DNA from: Tretioscincus oriximinensis
Lineage: Eukaryota > Chordata > Lepidosauria > Squamata > Gymnophthalmidae
Direction of reading: 5' to 3'
DNA length: 64,000 nucleotides
Assembly (NCBI GenBank): GCA_022410635.1
Contig: JAJVDF010000953.1
Coordinates: 1-64,000 of the forward strand
Positions within the stretch are counted from its first letter, which is position 1; each line of letters starts with the position of its first letter. A model generated the notes under the pieces. The model did not search any database. It saw only the letters and a program-made list of their open reading frames with translations, and had not been told where the DNA came from. Position numbers and translations under genes: made by a program. This document shows positions 40,930-52,215 of this stretch, piece after piece.

Positions 40930-41969
40930 CTCCTGGCTCTAAGGGAATGTGTTTCTACCCTTGAGGCCAAGGTAGCCAACCTGGAGAAGCAGAGAGACAG
41001 AAATAAGCATCAGGATGAGACCTCCAGGGATGCAGAAGGAGCATCCCACTCCCAGGAGTGCAGCCCTCAAGCTGCCTTGGAGAATGAGGGTCTCAGGCAG
41101 AGAGGACATCAGACCGAGGAAGAGGGATAGCTTCCCTCAGTGGGGACAACTTCCTTGGATGATGAGCCAGTATCCTCTTGCACCAAGGATAGTCCTCCAC
41201 AGATGGTGGGAGGGGGGCTTCTTGTAGTGGGTGATTTAATTGTTAAGCATATAGAGAGGAGTGTGTGTGATGGGCGTGCTGACCACATGGTAACTTGCAA
41301 GCCGGGTGCTAAGGTTGCAGACATCACACTACATCTAGATAGGCTGTTAGACAGTGCCGGGGTGGAGCCAGATGTTTATTATATATTTATTTATTTATTT
41401 ATACTTATACCCCGCCCTATACCCGAAAGTCTCAGGGTGGCCAAAACAGTAAAACATAGCTACAAAATTAAAACAGTATAAAACAATATTTAAAAGTAGG
41501 GATAGAGATGACATTTCTTCAGCCAAAGGCCAGGTAAAAGAGGTGCAACTTCAAGGACCTTCTAAAAGAATACAACGATGATGACAGATGCACCTTAAGT
41601 GGGAGACTATTCCAAAGATGAGGGGCAATGACCAAGAAGGCCAACAACATTGGGAGAGCCAAGTGGGGAGTCCTGGAAGTCAAGTTTAGGTTGCTAGGTA
41701 GAAGATTGAAATCCTGGACCTCCAAGGTAGCATTTTCTGAAATGTTACCTGTTCCACGAGCAGGACCAGTTGGACAGGCAGAGATTGGAAGCTTCAATTC
41801 GTGGATGAGCCTGTGGTGTCATGAGGAAGGATTTAGATTTGTCAGGAACTGGGGGACATTTTGGGACAGGCCATACCTGTACAAAAAGGACGGGTTGCAC
41901 TTTAACCAAGATGGAACCAGACTGCTGGTGCTTAATATTAAAAAGGTTGCAGCGCAGCTTTTAAACTGA
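40930..41969 (+). pseudogene. CR1 ORF1: coiled coil plus SGNH esterase-like domain, interrupted
   Basis: The N-terminal part reads ALRECVSTLEAKVANLEKQR, a heptad-like helix suited to self-association, then a charged linker. From 41140: GGLLVVGDLIVKHIE, the block I region in which the SGNH nucleophile serine (G-D-S) is replaced by leucine (TTA at 41236-41238), and GAKVADITLHLDRLLDSAGV. After an L2 insertion the domain resumes with KVAFSEMLPVPRAG, GTFWDRPYLYKKDGLHFNQD (D-x-x-H pair kept) and stops at about 41967. ORF1 proteins of this kind bind element RNA; the esterase role is not settled. The missing serine could be decay or a catalytically dead lineage. Confidence 0.75.
41375..41643 (-). mobile_element. 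L2 3' end inserted antisense in the CR1 ORF1
   Basis: Plus-strand order: (TTTA)n, TATACTTATACCCCGCCCTA, GAAAGTCTCAGGGTGGCC, CAGCCAAAGGCCAGGTAAAA, then CAGATGCACCTTAAGTGGGA. This is the inverse of the L2 end at 51945-52215. It removes about 17 bases of the host CR1 relative to 13780-13800. Confidence 0.82.
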
Positions 41970-42067
41970 TATCTTGGGGAAAGCCTACAGGAACTGGGCA
42001 GCATCCAGTTCAAGATAGTGTAAATGTAAATGAAATTGCTGAGGAACATAATTTTGCAGATAATATA

Positions 42068-42146
42068 TACTGCTCAAAACAATTAAGGAAACACTTTTAA
42101 CATGAAATGTTATGTTAAAGTTTTCCTTTAATTGTTTTGAGCAGTA
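42068..42146. mobile_element. Tc1/mariner-type mini hairpin element, copy 2, nested in CR1
   Basis: TACTGCTCAAAACAATTAAG at one end and its near inverse CTTTAATTGTTTTGAGCAG/TA at the other. Arms of about 35 bases have few mismatches around a short loop (AAATGT region). The host CR1 reads across the site without it in the copy at 14160-14220. Same family as 12716-12803. Confidence 0.78.
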
Positions 42147-42249
42147 TAATATTGGACGGGGAACCCAGTTGTAGTATTCAAGTAAAAAGCTGTAATGAGC
42201 AAACTGTGGTTTCTCATAAATATATGGGGCCAAATTTGCACTGGAGATG

Positions 42250-42972
42250 GGCAAATAAATACCTGTATGCAAATGCCAGAAGCCCTTGGGCAAAAATAGG
42301 GGAGTTGGAATGCTTAATGAACAACAATAATGTTGATTTTTATTGGCATAACTGAAACCTGGTGGACAGAAGAAAACCAATGGGATACAATAATACCAGG
42401 TTACAAACTTACAGAAAATATAGAAAAGGGAGACCTGGTGGTGGTGTAGCCTTGTACGTTAAAGAAGAGATTGAATCCTACAAACTTAAATTTCCAAGTA
42501 AAAAAGACCCACCCACAGAAGTACTGTGGATAACATTATCAGGTCAGAAAACAAGTCTAATATTGGGAGTATGCTACCGGACTCCTAACCAAACACCTGA
42601 AAGCAATACTCATTTGGAACATGAGATCATATAAGCTTCCAAAAAAGGAAGGGTACTAATAATGAGAGCTGTCAACTCAGTAATGTGAGATTCCAACTCA
42701 CTTGTTCAACTCATGAAAAAGAAATAAAATTCTTAGACATACTAACTGATTGCTTCCTCGAACAGTTGGCTTTAGGACCAACCAGGGGCAAGGGAATTCT
42801 GGATTTTGTCCTAAGTAATGAACCGGACCTGATACAAGATGTGACTGTAACTGATCCCATAGGAAACAGTGACCATAATACAATAACTTTAAACTTGAAC
42901 ATGGATAGAAAATTGTCAAGCAGTTCTAAACAGAAACCTTCAATTTTCACAAAGGAATTTTTCCCAAAATGA
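42250..42972 (+). pseudogene. CR1 ORF2 endonuclease
   Basis: CLYANARSP, then LECLMNNNNVD, a frameshift near TITETW-equivalent bases (42345-42365), GGVALYVKEEIESYKLKFP, SLILGVCYRTPNQTPESNTH, then FLDILTDCFLEQLALGPTRG and DPIGNSDHNTITLNL with the catalytic SDH. The MGDFN motif is degraded (42655-42690). At least three frame changes. Confidence 0.78.
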
Positions 42973-43134
42973 GGAAAATGGTAAAAAGAAAATTAAAAAG
43001 GAAAGCATGAAAACTGTTTGCAAATACAATATTGGAAGCTCAAAATAAAATGCATTCCCAACAGAAGAAAGGGATCTGCCAAGTCCAAAAGGACACCTGT
43101 ATGGCTTACCACTGCTGTAAGGGAAGTTATTTGA

Positions 43135-44850
43135 ATGAAGAGAAATTCATTTAAAAAGCAGAAGGCTTATCCTAGTGAAGAGAACAGAAGGGAGCATAAA
43201 CTGTGGCAAACAGAATGCAAAGTAATAGTCAGGGATGCAAAGAAAAACTTTGAGGAGCACATTGCAAAGAATATTAGAAGAAATAATAAGCACTTTTTCA
43301 AATACATCAGAAATAAGAATTCTACCAGGAAAGCAGTCGGACCACTAGACAGCAATGGACAAAAGGGGATAATCAAGGAGGATGTGGAGATTGCAGAGAG
43401 GTTAAATGAATTTTTTGCTTTAGTTTTCACTGAAGAAGACGGATTTAGTCTTCTCCGGAAGAACAGCAGAGGAATTAAGCTGGATAGGGATAACAAGGGA
43501 GGAGGTCCTTGCTAGCCTTAATAAGCTGAACATTAATAAATCCCCAGGACCAAATAACATTCATCCAAGTATTCTTAAGGAACTCAAATGTGAAATTGCT
43601 GAGGTTCTGACCAAAATATTGAATCTTTCCTTAAGATCAGACACAGTACCAGTAGATTGGAGGGTAGTTAACGTAACACCAATCTTCAAAAAAGTAACAC
43701 CAATCTTCAAAAAAGGATCCGGGGTGATCCCAGAAATTATAGATTCGTCAGTTTAACATCAATTCCAGGTAAAGTGTTGGAAACCATAATTAAGGACAAA
43801 GGATCCTAAAAAAAGCTCCTCACTCATGGTATAAGCCGACAGACTTTGTCCTGGATTGGAAAATGACTAAAAGATAGAAAACAGAGAGTAGTAATAAATG
43901 GACAGTTCTCTGAGTGGAAAGATGTAAGAAGTGGAGTACCCCATGGGTCTATACGGGGACCTTGGCTTTTCAATATATTCATAAACGATCTGGATGCCGA
44001 GGTAAATAGTGAAGTAGCCAAATTCGCTGATGACGCTAAACTGTTCAGGGTAGTGAAAACTGAAAATGATTGTAAGGCACTTCAGAGTGATCTATTAAAA
44101 TTGGGTGAGTGGGAGTCAAAGTGACAAATGCACTTCAATTTAAGCAAGTGCAAAGTCATGCACATTGGGGCAAAGAACCTCAACTCCTCCTACCAACTGA
44201 TGGGAACCAGGCTTTCTCTGACCGAGCAAGAAAAGGATCTTGGAGTGTTAGTACACAATTCAATTAAGATGTCAACCCAGTGTGCAGCAGCAGCAGCAAA
44301 AAAGGCAAATTCCATGTTGGGGATTATTAGGAAAGGAATCGAAAACAAGTCAGCAAATGTTGTTTTTCCTCTTTATAAATCTGTGGTAAGGCCACATTTG
44401 GAATACTGTGTTCAGTTTTGGTTACTACTTCTCAAGAGGGATTTCATGGAACTAGAGAGGGTGCAGAAAAGGGCAACAAGAATGATCAAGGGTGTACAGC
44501 ACCTGCCTTATTAAGTCAGCCTTTCTGGGTCTCTTCAGCCTCAAAAGGCGATGTTTGAGAGGTGATCTGATTGAAGTGTACAAAATCATTCATGGGATGT
44601 ATAGGGTGAATAGAGAAAAATGTTTTCTCTATCACACAACACTAGGAATAGAGGGCACTCCTTGAAACTGATGGGCAGAAAAGTGAGAACAGACAAAGGA
44701 AAGTATTTTTTCACCCAGAAGGTCATTGGCCTGTGGAATTTACTTCCTGAAGAGGTGGTGGTAGCTAACAGCTTTATGGATACGAAAGGTATTAATGCTA
44801 CTAGGATGGATGTCTGGATGCTGCCTCTGGGAGGGAGCAACAGGTAGTGC
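43135..44850 (+). pseudogene. CR1 ORF2 reverse transcriptase and C-terminus
   Basis: FEEHIAKNIRRNN, FFKYIRNKNSTRKAVGPLDS and DVEIAERLNEFFALVFTEED give the linker. Motifs C (KFADDAKLF, both aspartates) and QEKDLGVLVHNS follow, then KKANSMLGIIRKGIENKSAN, VVRPHLEYCVQFW and KRATRMIKGVQHLPY. The end reads FSLSHNTRNRGHSLKLMGRK and VIGLWNLLPEEVVVANS. Motif A (YLDFQKAFD) is missing through a deletion near 43800, where GGACAAAGGATCC joins distant segments. Stops at 44125 and 44512. Confidence 0.82.
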
Positions 44851-45003
44851 TTCTGAAATACCATTTGCAGGGAGTCATAAACAGGTGCATATTTTGCTTT
44901 CCTCTGGATTTCCCAGGTGCATCTGGTGGGCCTCTGTGTGAGACAGAATTCTGGATTAGATAAGCTCTGGCCCGATCCGGTATGGCTCTTATTATGTTCT
45001 TAA

Positions 45004-46604
45004 AAGTCCAACACTATGGGCTGAATATTGCCCATAAATAACTATTCTGAAAGTGGACTGAAGCTGCATAACCACAATCTTAATTTCTTCTTTGTCCCAC
45101 TTGACTGTTTTTATGGTTTACAGGAACTCGTTGTGTACAAGGCATGTAATGGGCTTATTCAACTAGTTTATAAATATGTAAGAATTGCATTATTGGTCTG
45201 CCATTGCTCACTATCATCTCAGTTAATTATCAGCAAAGGGAGGAAAGGATGCATTAAACTGCTCCTTCAGCAAACTGTGATTCTGGATTTTCTGACAAAT
45301 GATAGCTGAAACTGTCTTTAAAATGGCTGTAGCTATAAATGCCCATTTTTGCTGCTGTTGTTGCTGCTGCTGCTGTTTTCCTTTGCTTTTAAGGCCCAGC
45401 TGTTCTTTTACTGGCTGTAAGGAAGTCAAGCAATATCTTGATACTAGACTTGATACCAGTTGGCTCAGTAACATTCATCTTAAGATGACATTTGTTGAGA
45501 ATTTTTTCAATAACTTAATGGTTATAAAGCATGTGAGGAAGAGGAAAATGGATGGATTATGACATAAAAATGCTAAAGCTTTTGAAGGGGAAATGCCTGC
45601 CCATAAAGTTTGAATTTGATAATTCAGACTAATGCAGTTTGTTGTCCTCTGGAGAGAGGGCAATAATGGGGAGCAATATCCTCTTAAACACTGATGCATA
45701 ACACATTGTGTCAGAGTCATGAGGCTCTAAGCAATATTGTGATGCTGCCAAACGTATCAAGGACAACTTATCTGGAAATCGGAATGTAAAGATGACAATT
45801 AAAGCTCTGTCCTTTTCATCACTCCTTTTTGATTTTCAGTGCAACCCAGAAACATCACAGACAGTACCAGCAAATGAGATGTTTTCTTTTAAAATAGTTA
45901 TAGAGTTGATCATGCAATGGAACGTGTATTTTAGCTTGTAAAGTACAATATTATTTTCTGTTTACATTCTACTTATGGGAGGAAATATAGTAGGTACGCG
46001 ATGGGAGGGAATAGGAGAATCTGTATCCAAGACTCAATACTATTCAACCAAAACAGGAGGCATAACACCAAGGATAGATTTGCACTTATTCTGAGAATGC
46101 TTCAAGCAAGCGATCCAATCTGTGCAATTGCATTTCAGATTCTTTGCAGCCTGCCCCACTCCTAACTCCATACCTGAGATGGATTATTTGAAAGTGCTCT
46201 ATATCTGGCCTAAAGTGACTAGAGCTGCACTGGACAAGGTGAAAGTGCCTCATTCCATTCTTTAGTTTTGTGGCCCAATCATAGTAAGGGGAGATAGTCT
46301 GGACTGTCTGGTCTGGACCTATGGATAATGATGTATGAACAAGATTAAAACCATGTTTGAATATCAGCAGCCTTCACTTCTGTTCTACTGCTGGTTTCGT
46401 TCTCGGTTTTTCACCTAGTGAGAACCCAGCCTTAGGTTGCATTTAAACACACTTTTAGAAAACACCATCGTATGAAGGTTGACTGAACTGCAACGCACAG
46501 TTGCATATAACTGGCAAATGAAAAGAGATATTCAAATGAAAACAAAAAGGCATGAAAGTATTTTATTGCTATAAGAGCACCCATTTATCTTTCAATGTAA
46601 TTAC
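45004..46604. other. No gene recognised
   Basis: Non-coding with a (TGC)n/(GCT)n tract at 45347-45378. Some TTGCATTTAAACACAC sequence near 46437 resembles a hAT-type end but has no partner. Confidence 0.45.
45347..45378. repeat. (GCT)n microsatellite
   Basis: TTGCTGCTGTTGTTGCTGCTG followed by further CTG units, imperfect trinucleotide. Confidence 0.85.
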
Positions 46605-47365
46605 AATTCACAGTTAAGCATTTCTTCCAACAGTGAACCATTTTCTCTTCCCTTCAATGAAGAATTCCAGTGGTCTTTCTTTGATACACGCTCTCACTTC
46701 ATCATTCATGGTCAAATGAATGCCTTTAAGATTACTCTTTAAATTTGGGAAGAAGTGAAAATTGCAGGGTGCCAAATCCAGTGAGTGTAGAATGGGTTCA
46801 AATTTCAACTTCACAAGACCCTCAGCAGTAGTGTGTGATGTATGTGGCTGAACATTAGTGTGTTGCAAGATTACTGACTCTGTGGATTTCCGAACATGAC
46901 ATACATGTCTTCTCAAGTGCTTTAATGTTTCTATATATTCATTTCACAGAATTCACGATCATCCCAGAATCTAAGTTTTCTGTCATGTATATGTTTTACA
47001 TCTTAGAATACAGAGAAGAAAAGGTTTTTTGCAGATGTTGTTTTGTGATTTTTTGGAACTGTGGTAAATCAGAGGGCCAGTATTCCATACTTTGCTTTTT
47101 TTTTTCTTCTGAGTCACAACCCAACTTTCATCTTCCATCACAGTACTGAAACGGAAATTCATTTCCTTCTCCACTATAACATTTTAGAAGTTTGGTCCAC
47201 CTGCTTTCAACACTTTTCATCAGTCTCAGAAACTGGCTGACCAGTGCAAGGTTCATCCTCAATATTTGTTTTACTAGTTTCCAATGCACAAAATTGTCCA
47301 CTAATTTACATTGTCCATTCAGCAGTTTTATCACCATAAACAGCTTGTAAAAATACACACACACA
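46605..47365 (-). pseudogene. mariner-type transposase pseudogene
   Basis: Minus-strand reading in several frames. First TNIEDEPCTGQPVSETDE (mariner EDEPRSGRPS-like), then FRFSTVMEDESWVVTQKKKK with the first catalytic aspartate (ME-D-E-S-W). Next is LQHTNVQPHTSHTT, where the second aspartate of H-D-N is replaced by threonine. Then HSLDLAPCNFHFFPNLK with the third (S-x-D-L-A-P), and EFFIEGKRKWFTVG near the end. Order and spacing match DD34D mariner transposases of about 340 residues. Frameshifts, stops and the lost second aspartate show an old inactive copy. Terminal inverted repeats were not identified. Confidence 0.75.
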
Positions 47366-47394
47366 CACAACTGTTCTTCCTTCCTTACCCTCAG

Positions 47395-47492
47395 ATTCTG
47401 TTACATTAATGTTAATTTGGTTTTAATATGTTGACTTTTTATTGTAAACCGTCCTTCGGGTATAGGGTAGTATAAAAAGGCAAATAAATAAT
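47395..47492 (+). repeat. L2-type 3' tail
   Basis: TTATTGTAAACCGTCCTTCG, GGTATAGGGTAGTATAAAAA and (AAAT)n, sense orientation. Confidence 0.62.
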
Positions 47493-48124
47493 ACAATTAT
47501 GAATGATTCACTTTTTGAGCTATTAAAAATCCAATCACCATGTTGTTGTAAACACATTGACATAGCAGGATCACTTAATTCCACAGCAACTGGCGAATGG
47601 AATTCAGTTATTCTTGGCATGTTTGTAGTGTGGAAATGTAGATACAACATGGTAGCACATGCTGCTATGGTTTGTTCTTGCATTACTATCCAGCCAACCC
47701 TTATGGCATTAAAATGTCTTATTTGTCACACACATTACTGCCAATTGCACTACAGCAGTTCTTCCTTGTGCTTTTCCCTCATAGCTCTTTAAATAACTCT
47801 TGTAGTGCTTCTGGTTCTATGTTTCTATGATGGCACTGTGTGGACAGATGCATAGGAATGCTTGCAATACTTTATATAATTATGATCAAGAGCAGGCCAT
47901 CAATCATCTCCATCGTCATATTGAATTCACATGGAAAAAACAGTGATGATGAAAGTAAAATCCACAATATAATACTAGCACCCTCCTAACAACCTGATGA
48001 CATGTTTTCCTTCAAATTAACCCATGCTTGAACAAGGGGAAGCAACAAGAAATCAGATTGGCAGGAATATTTCATCATGTCATAACCAAGAAATTGTGGG
48101 AGTGTTTCAAGGCAAATCTGCTTG
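47493..48124. other. No recognisable feature
   Basis: Non-coding. Confidence 0.5.
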
Positions 48125-48385
48125 TGTGTGTAGACACACAAGAGTGAAAACGATTAGAGCTATGAGGGAGTCAGGGATAATATTAGGAGTTAAAAAGATG
48201 AAATATTTAGGAATATCGGTTTACAAAAATCTTAGCAAGATATTAGAATCGTAATTGTTTTAGAATTAGAATTGTAATTATAAAATAACAGGGAATCAAA
48301 TAGAGAAGCAATTGAAAAGATGGAGAGTTGAATGGTTAAGTAAAATTGACAGAATTAGGATGATTTACCACTATAGTAAGGATAG
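48125..48385 (+). pseudogene. L1-like ORF2 fragment
   Basis: VKTIRAMRESGIILGVKKMK followed by YLGISVYKNLSKILESN in one frame, then IEKQLKRWRVEWLSKIDRIR in another. L1-type ORF2 proteins have K-x-K-Y-L-G-I, then a 'lkeiekdlkkW' helix and a 'sWigRi' segment just after the polymerase core, in this order. The 3' side abuts a CR1 fragment. Confidence 0.6.
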
Positions 48386-48394
48386 TCATAAAAA

Positions 48395-49350
48395 GGAAGA
48401 GAAACTCATTTAAAAAGTGGAAGGCTTATCCTAGTGAGGAGAACAGAAGAGAGCACAAACTGTGGCAAACCAAATGCAAGGTGATAGTCAGGGATGCGAA
48501 GAATAGCTTTGAGGAGCACATTGTTAAAAATATTAAAATAAATAATAAGAACTTTTTCAAATACATCAGAAATAGGAATCCTACCAAGAAAGCGGTCAGA
48601 CCACTAGACAGCAATAGAGATAAGGGGATAATCAAGGAGGACGTGGAGATTGCAAAGAGATTGGCTATAGAGCAGAGAATATACCAGCAATTGCATTAGT
48701 CTTTTCAGGAAGGGTATCAGAGGAATTAAACTGGTTAGAGATAACAAGGGAGGAGGTCCTTGCTAGTCTTAAACTGAACATTAATAAATTCCTGAGGCCA
48801 GATGGGATTCATCCCAGAATTCTTAAAGAACTCAAACGTGAAATTGTTGAACTTCTAGTCAAAATATTTAATGTTTCCTTAAGAACAGGCACTGTGCCAG
48901 TAGATTGGAGAGTAGGTAAGGTAACACCAATCTTCAAAAAAGTATCCAGGGGTGATCCCGGAAATTATAGACCCATCAGTTTAACATCAGTTCCAGGTAA
49001 AGTGTTGGAAAAATAATCAAGGATAAAATTACTAAACACATGGAGAAGCATGGATTGCTGAATAAAACTCAGCATGACTTCCACAAAGGTAAATCATGCC
49101 TTACAAACTTGTTAGAATTCTTTGAGTGTGTTAATAAACACATGGATAAAAGGGGTCCAGTCGATATTGTCTATCTAGACTTTCAGATGTCTTCTGATAA
49201 AGTCCCTCATCAAAAACTCCTACAAAAGCTCATCAGAGACTCCTACTCATGGTATAAGAGGACAGACCTTGTCCTGGATAGGAAACTAGCTAAAAAATAG
49301 AGAACAGAGAGTAGTAGTGAATGGACAGTTCTCAGGGTGGAAAGAGATGA
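48395..49350 (+). pseudogene. CR1 ORF2 fragment (linker to RT palm)
   Basis: FEEHIVKNIKINN, FFKYIRNRNPTKKAVRPLDS, DVEIAKRL, REEVLASL-like bases, PRILKELK, SRGDPGNYRPISLTS and GKSCLTNLLEFFECVNKHMD. Then VDIVYLDFQMSSDKVPHQKL, where motif A has QMSSD in place of QKAFD, so the invariant A-F-D triad is damaged. It ends at VVVNGQFSGWKE and is cut by L1 sequence at about 49350. A small deletion near 48690 removes the FFASVF segment. Confidence 0.8.
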
Positions 49351-49715
49351 GACCTCCATGACCTGGAGGCATTTTCTAATTTCTATCAATGTTTCTATTG
49401 TTATCTTATCCTGTGGACTACATCTGTTTTATATAGTTTCTCTATTAATTCTATTGTACTTTCTTTCAGGATCTGCAGTACTCTTGACATTGTATCTGCA
49501 TTATCTTTATTTATAATCCAGATTGAAGCCAACTTTCCTTCTTCCCTAATCAATGTTGGCTTCCTTTTTTCCATATTGCCAGGGTTCCTTTCAAATATTC
49601 TTTCCATAGTTTATGTTCTCTTATCGACCAGTCTCTAAAAATTATCTCCAATATTCCATTAATTTGTCTCTCCAACTCAACCCATATTGCATTACCATGT
49701 TGCATTTCCATCATT
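49350..49715 (-). pseudogene. L1-like ORF2 fragment, antisense (downstream half of a split L1)
   Basis: Minus strand: VQRMMEMQHGNAIWVELERQ, then RDWSIREHKLWKEYLKGTLA followed by IWKKG, and in another frame GKLASIWIINKDNADTM. The same motif chain (LEKQIN ... EVWKKWK ... SIWIISKDN) occurs sense at 54440-54900, supporting one L1 family. It is separated from its upstream half at 52216-52520 by the L2 at 49716-52215. Confidence 0.6.
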
Positions 49716-49734
49716 CTCTGTACCCCGCTGCCCA

Positions 49735-50690
49735 GCAACATCCCTAGCTGAGCTGGCTGAGTTGGTCTCTGATGTGGTGCTGGATGCCCGTAACACTGTG
49801 GTGTTGGGGAAATTTGGTGTGCATGCAGAGGCTATCCTCACTAGTCCTGCTCAGTCCTTCATGGCCTCCATGATAACCATGGGGCTATCTCAATATGTCA
49901 CCAATCCAACTCATAGAGCAGGACATACTCTCAATCTGGCTTTGTCATGGACGGATCATTCCCTGGTGAGATTTGGACTTATAGTGATGGCTCCTCTTTG
50001 CAAGGATGAGAGACCCATTCAGATGGTCCACCCCTGGAGACTTATGGAATCCAGACGATTCCTAAACGCTCTGAGTTGGCATGGATGGCGCTCCTGTTGA
50101 AACTCTGGTCTCCCTTTGGAATCGGGAGATGACCAGGGCTATTGACACGATCACTCCCAAGTGCCCTTACCGTACCTGTGAAGCCCATAAAGCACCCTGG
50201 TATTCTGGGGAGTTAATGGTGATGAAACAGGAAGGGCGACGGCTGGAGTGCAGGTGGCGCAAATNCCTGCAAGAATCTGACCAAACAAGGGTTAGAGCAC
50301 ATTATCGTGCCTACCAGGTGGCGGTGATGGCAGCAAAAAGGAATTATTTCTCTGCTACCATTGTGTTCTCAAGTAGCTGTCCAGCAGAGCTCTTTCAAAT
50401 GGTAAATGGCCTGATAAGATGTAACTCGGGAGAGCAAGTGCAAAGGCCATCCAATATCTGCTGTGATAAATTTGCAAGGCATTTGAGGGCAAAGTCGCTC
50501 AGATTTGTGAGGGACTGGATGCCACTCTTGGGAATAGCCCAGAGGAAGTGTCCAGAGAACCGTCTGGTCCAGTTATCCTGGATCAGTTTCAATGATTGCG
50601 GCCTGTTGTTGTGGACAAGCTGCCAGTTGGGGTCCGGCCAACATCATGCTCTCTGGATCCCTGCCCCTCCTGGTTAATAAAAGTCAGTTG
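49735..50690 (+). pseudogene. L2 ORF2 endonuclease end and linker
   Basis: VVLGKFGVHAEAILTSPAQS corresponds to the LGDFNVHxE motif of L2 endonucleases with D changed to K and N to G. THRAGHTLNLALSW and DHSLVRFGL follow (S-D-H region). The linker from 50081 reads LVSLWNREMTRAIDTITPKC, APWYSGELMVMKQEGRRLEC, with a frameshift near 50090. Motif loss means no endonuclease activity. Confidence 0.72.
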
Positions 50691-50697
50691 ACAGGAT

Positions 50698-51790
50698 ATG
50701 ACCGGGTGGGTCCAGGGAGTGGTGAACACTTCTTTGAGGGATGCGGTGGTCCCGCCAGCTCGTAAAGAGGCAGTGGTGTTCCCGCTCCTTAAGAAGCTTT
50801 CCCTGGATCCAGAAGAGTTAAACAACTATTGCCCAGTGGCCAACATGCCCTTCCTTGGCAAGGTACTAGAGAGGGCCATGACTGTTCAACTGCAGGCATG
50901 CTTGGAAGAAACGGATTATCTAGACCCATTTCAATCTGACTTCAGGCCTGGTCATGGCACAGCAACCACCTTGTTCGCCCTGGTTGATGACCTTCTCCGA
51001 GAGGGGGATTGGGGCAATGCGACCATGTTGGTTGTCCTGGACCTCTCAGCAGCTTTTGATACCATTGACCATGGTATCCTCATGGAGAGGCTACGGAGTC
51101 TAGGAGTTGGTGGCAATGCATTTCAGTGGTTCCATTCCTATCTCCAAGGTCACTTCCTGAGAGTGGTGGTGGGGGAGTTCTGCTCGACACCCTGGGAGCT
51201 CACTTGTGCTGTTTAACATCTTTATGAAGCCACTGGGGGAGGTCACCAGGAGATTTGGAGTTTAGTGTCATCAATATGCAGATGACACTCAGTTCTATCT
51301 CTGTTCCATCTGAATCAGGAGAAGCAGTTGAAGTGCTTCACAGGTGCCTGGAGGCAGTGATGGGCTGGATGGGGGCCAATAAATTGTTTTGGAGCATCCC
51401 AAGTTTGTGAAGTGGGGAGGAGCTCTGTCCTTGATGGGGTAGAATTGCCCTATGAGGGATCGGTGCAAAATCTGGGTGAGCTCCTGGACTGTGCACTGAC
51501 ACTTGAAAACCAGGTGCAGTGGCCAGGAGTGCCTACTTCCAGCTACACCTGGTTCACCAGTTATGGCCACTTCTGAACAGGGATGATTTAGCTACAGTAA
51601 TCCATGCTCTGGTAACTTCCAGACTGGACAGTTGTAATGCGCTCTATATGGGGCTGCTCTTGAAAATGGTTTGGAAGCTGCAGTTGCTGCAAAATGCAGC
51701 AGCTGGACTGCTGACTGGAACAACTGGCTGGACACACATCACACCAGTCTTGAAAGGTCTGCACTGGCTGCCAATCTGCTGCTGAGCCCA
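50698..51790 (+). pseudogene. L2 ORF2 reverse transcriptase
   Basis: The 50698-51216 frame reads [80 protein letters not shown] (motif A, aspartate present) and [18 protein letters not shown] frameshift follows; QYADDTQFYL (both motif C aspartates) is readable at 51272-51301. The thumb and C-terminus (51519-51785) read ATVIHALVTSRLDSCNALYM and QLLQNAAAGLLTG, then GLHWLPI. The L-N-N-Y-R-P-V-A-N-x-P-F and S-A-A-F-D-T-x-D-H motifs identify the L2 clade rather than CR1. Several frame breaks. Confidence 0.82.
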
Positions 51791-52215
51791 ATTTGAGGGG
51801 ATGACTTCAGCTTATAAGGCTCTAAATAACTTGGGCCCCAAATATCTAAAGGAACACCTTCTCCCATAATAACCTTCCAATGCCTTAAGATCTGCAGCAG
51901 AGGCCCTCGTGGTTTCAATAGCCAATGGAGTGAGAAACTGGGGTAGGGCCTTCTCAGTGGTTGCCCCCAGTCTTTGGAATAGTCCCCCCCTCAAGGTGCA
52001 TCTGTCATCATCATTGTATGGTTTTAGAAGATCTTTGAAGATGCACATCTTTCACCTGGCCTTTGGCTGAAGAGAATGTTCATTTTTGTCTCCACTTTTA
52101 GATATTGTTTTTGCACTGTTTTTAATTTGTTAATTTTGTGTTGATATTTTACTGTTTGCCGTCCTGAGACCTTTGGGAATGAGGCGGGGTATAAAAATAA
52201 ATAAATAATAATAAT

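Larger units (their letters stand above)
40810..45003 (+). mobile_element. Longest CR1 copy, near full length in layout
   Basis: About 4.2 kb with parts in CR1 order: 5' end GAGAGCCAGCAGGGGAAAGG, ORF1 coiled-coil and esterase-like domain to 41969, ORF2 endonuclease (42250-42960), linker, reverse transcriptase (43135-44514), C-terminus (44515-44800), and 3' UTR ending in TTATTATGTTCTTA. It carries two later insertions (41375-41643 and 42068-42146). A roughly 240-base deletion at about 43800 removes RT motif A. It cannot encode active proteins. Confidence 0.86.
49716..52215 (+). mobile_element. 5'-truncated L2-clade LINE, 2.5 kb, inserted in an antisense L1
   Basis: Begins inside the endonuclease, runs through reverse transcriptase and 3' UTR, and ends GCCGTCCTGAGACCTTTGGG, AATGAGGCGGGGTATAAAAA then (AAAT)n. 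It uses many frames. The interior is GC-richer than the flanks. The inserted state is clear because L1 sequence reads on either side in the same antisense order. Confidence 0.82.
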
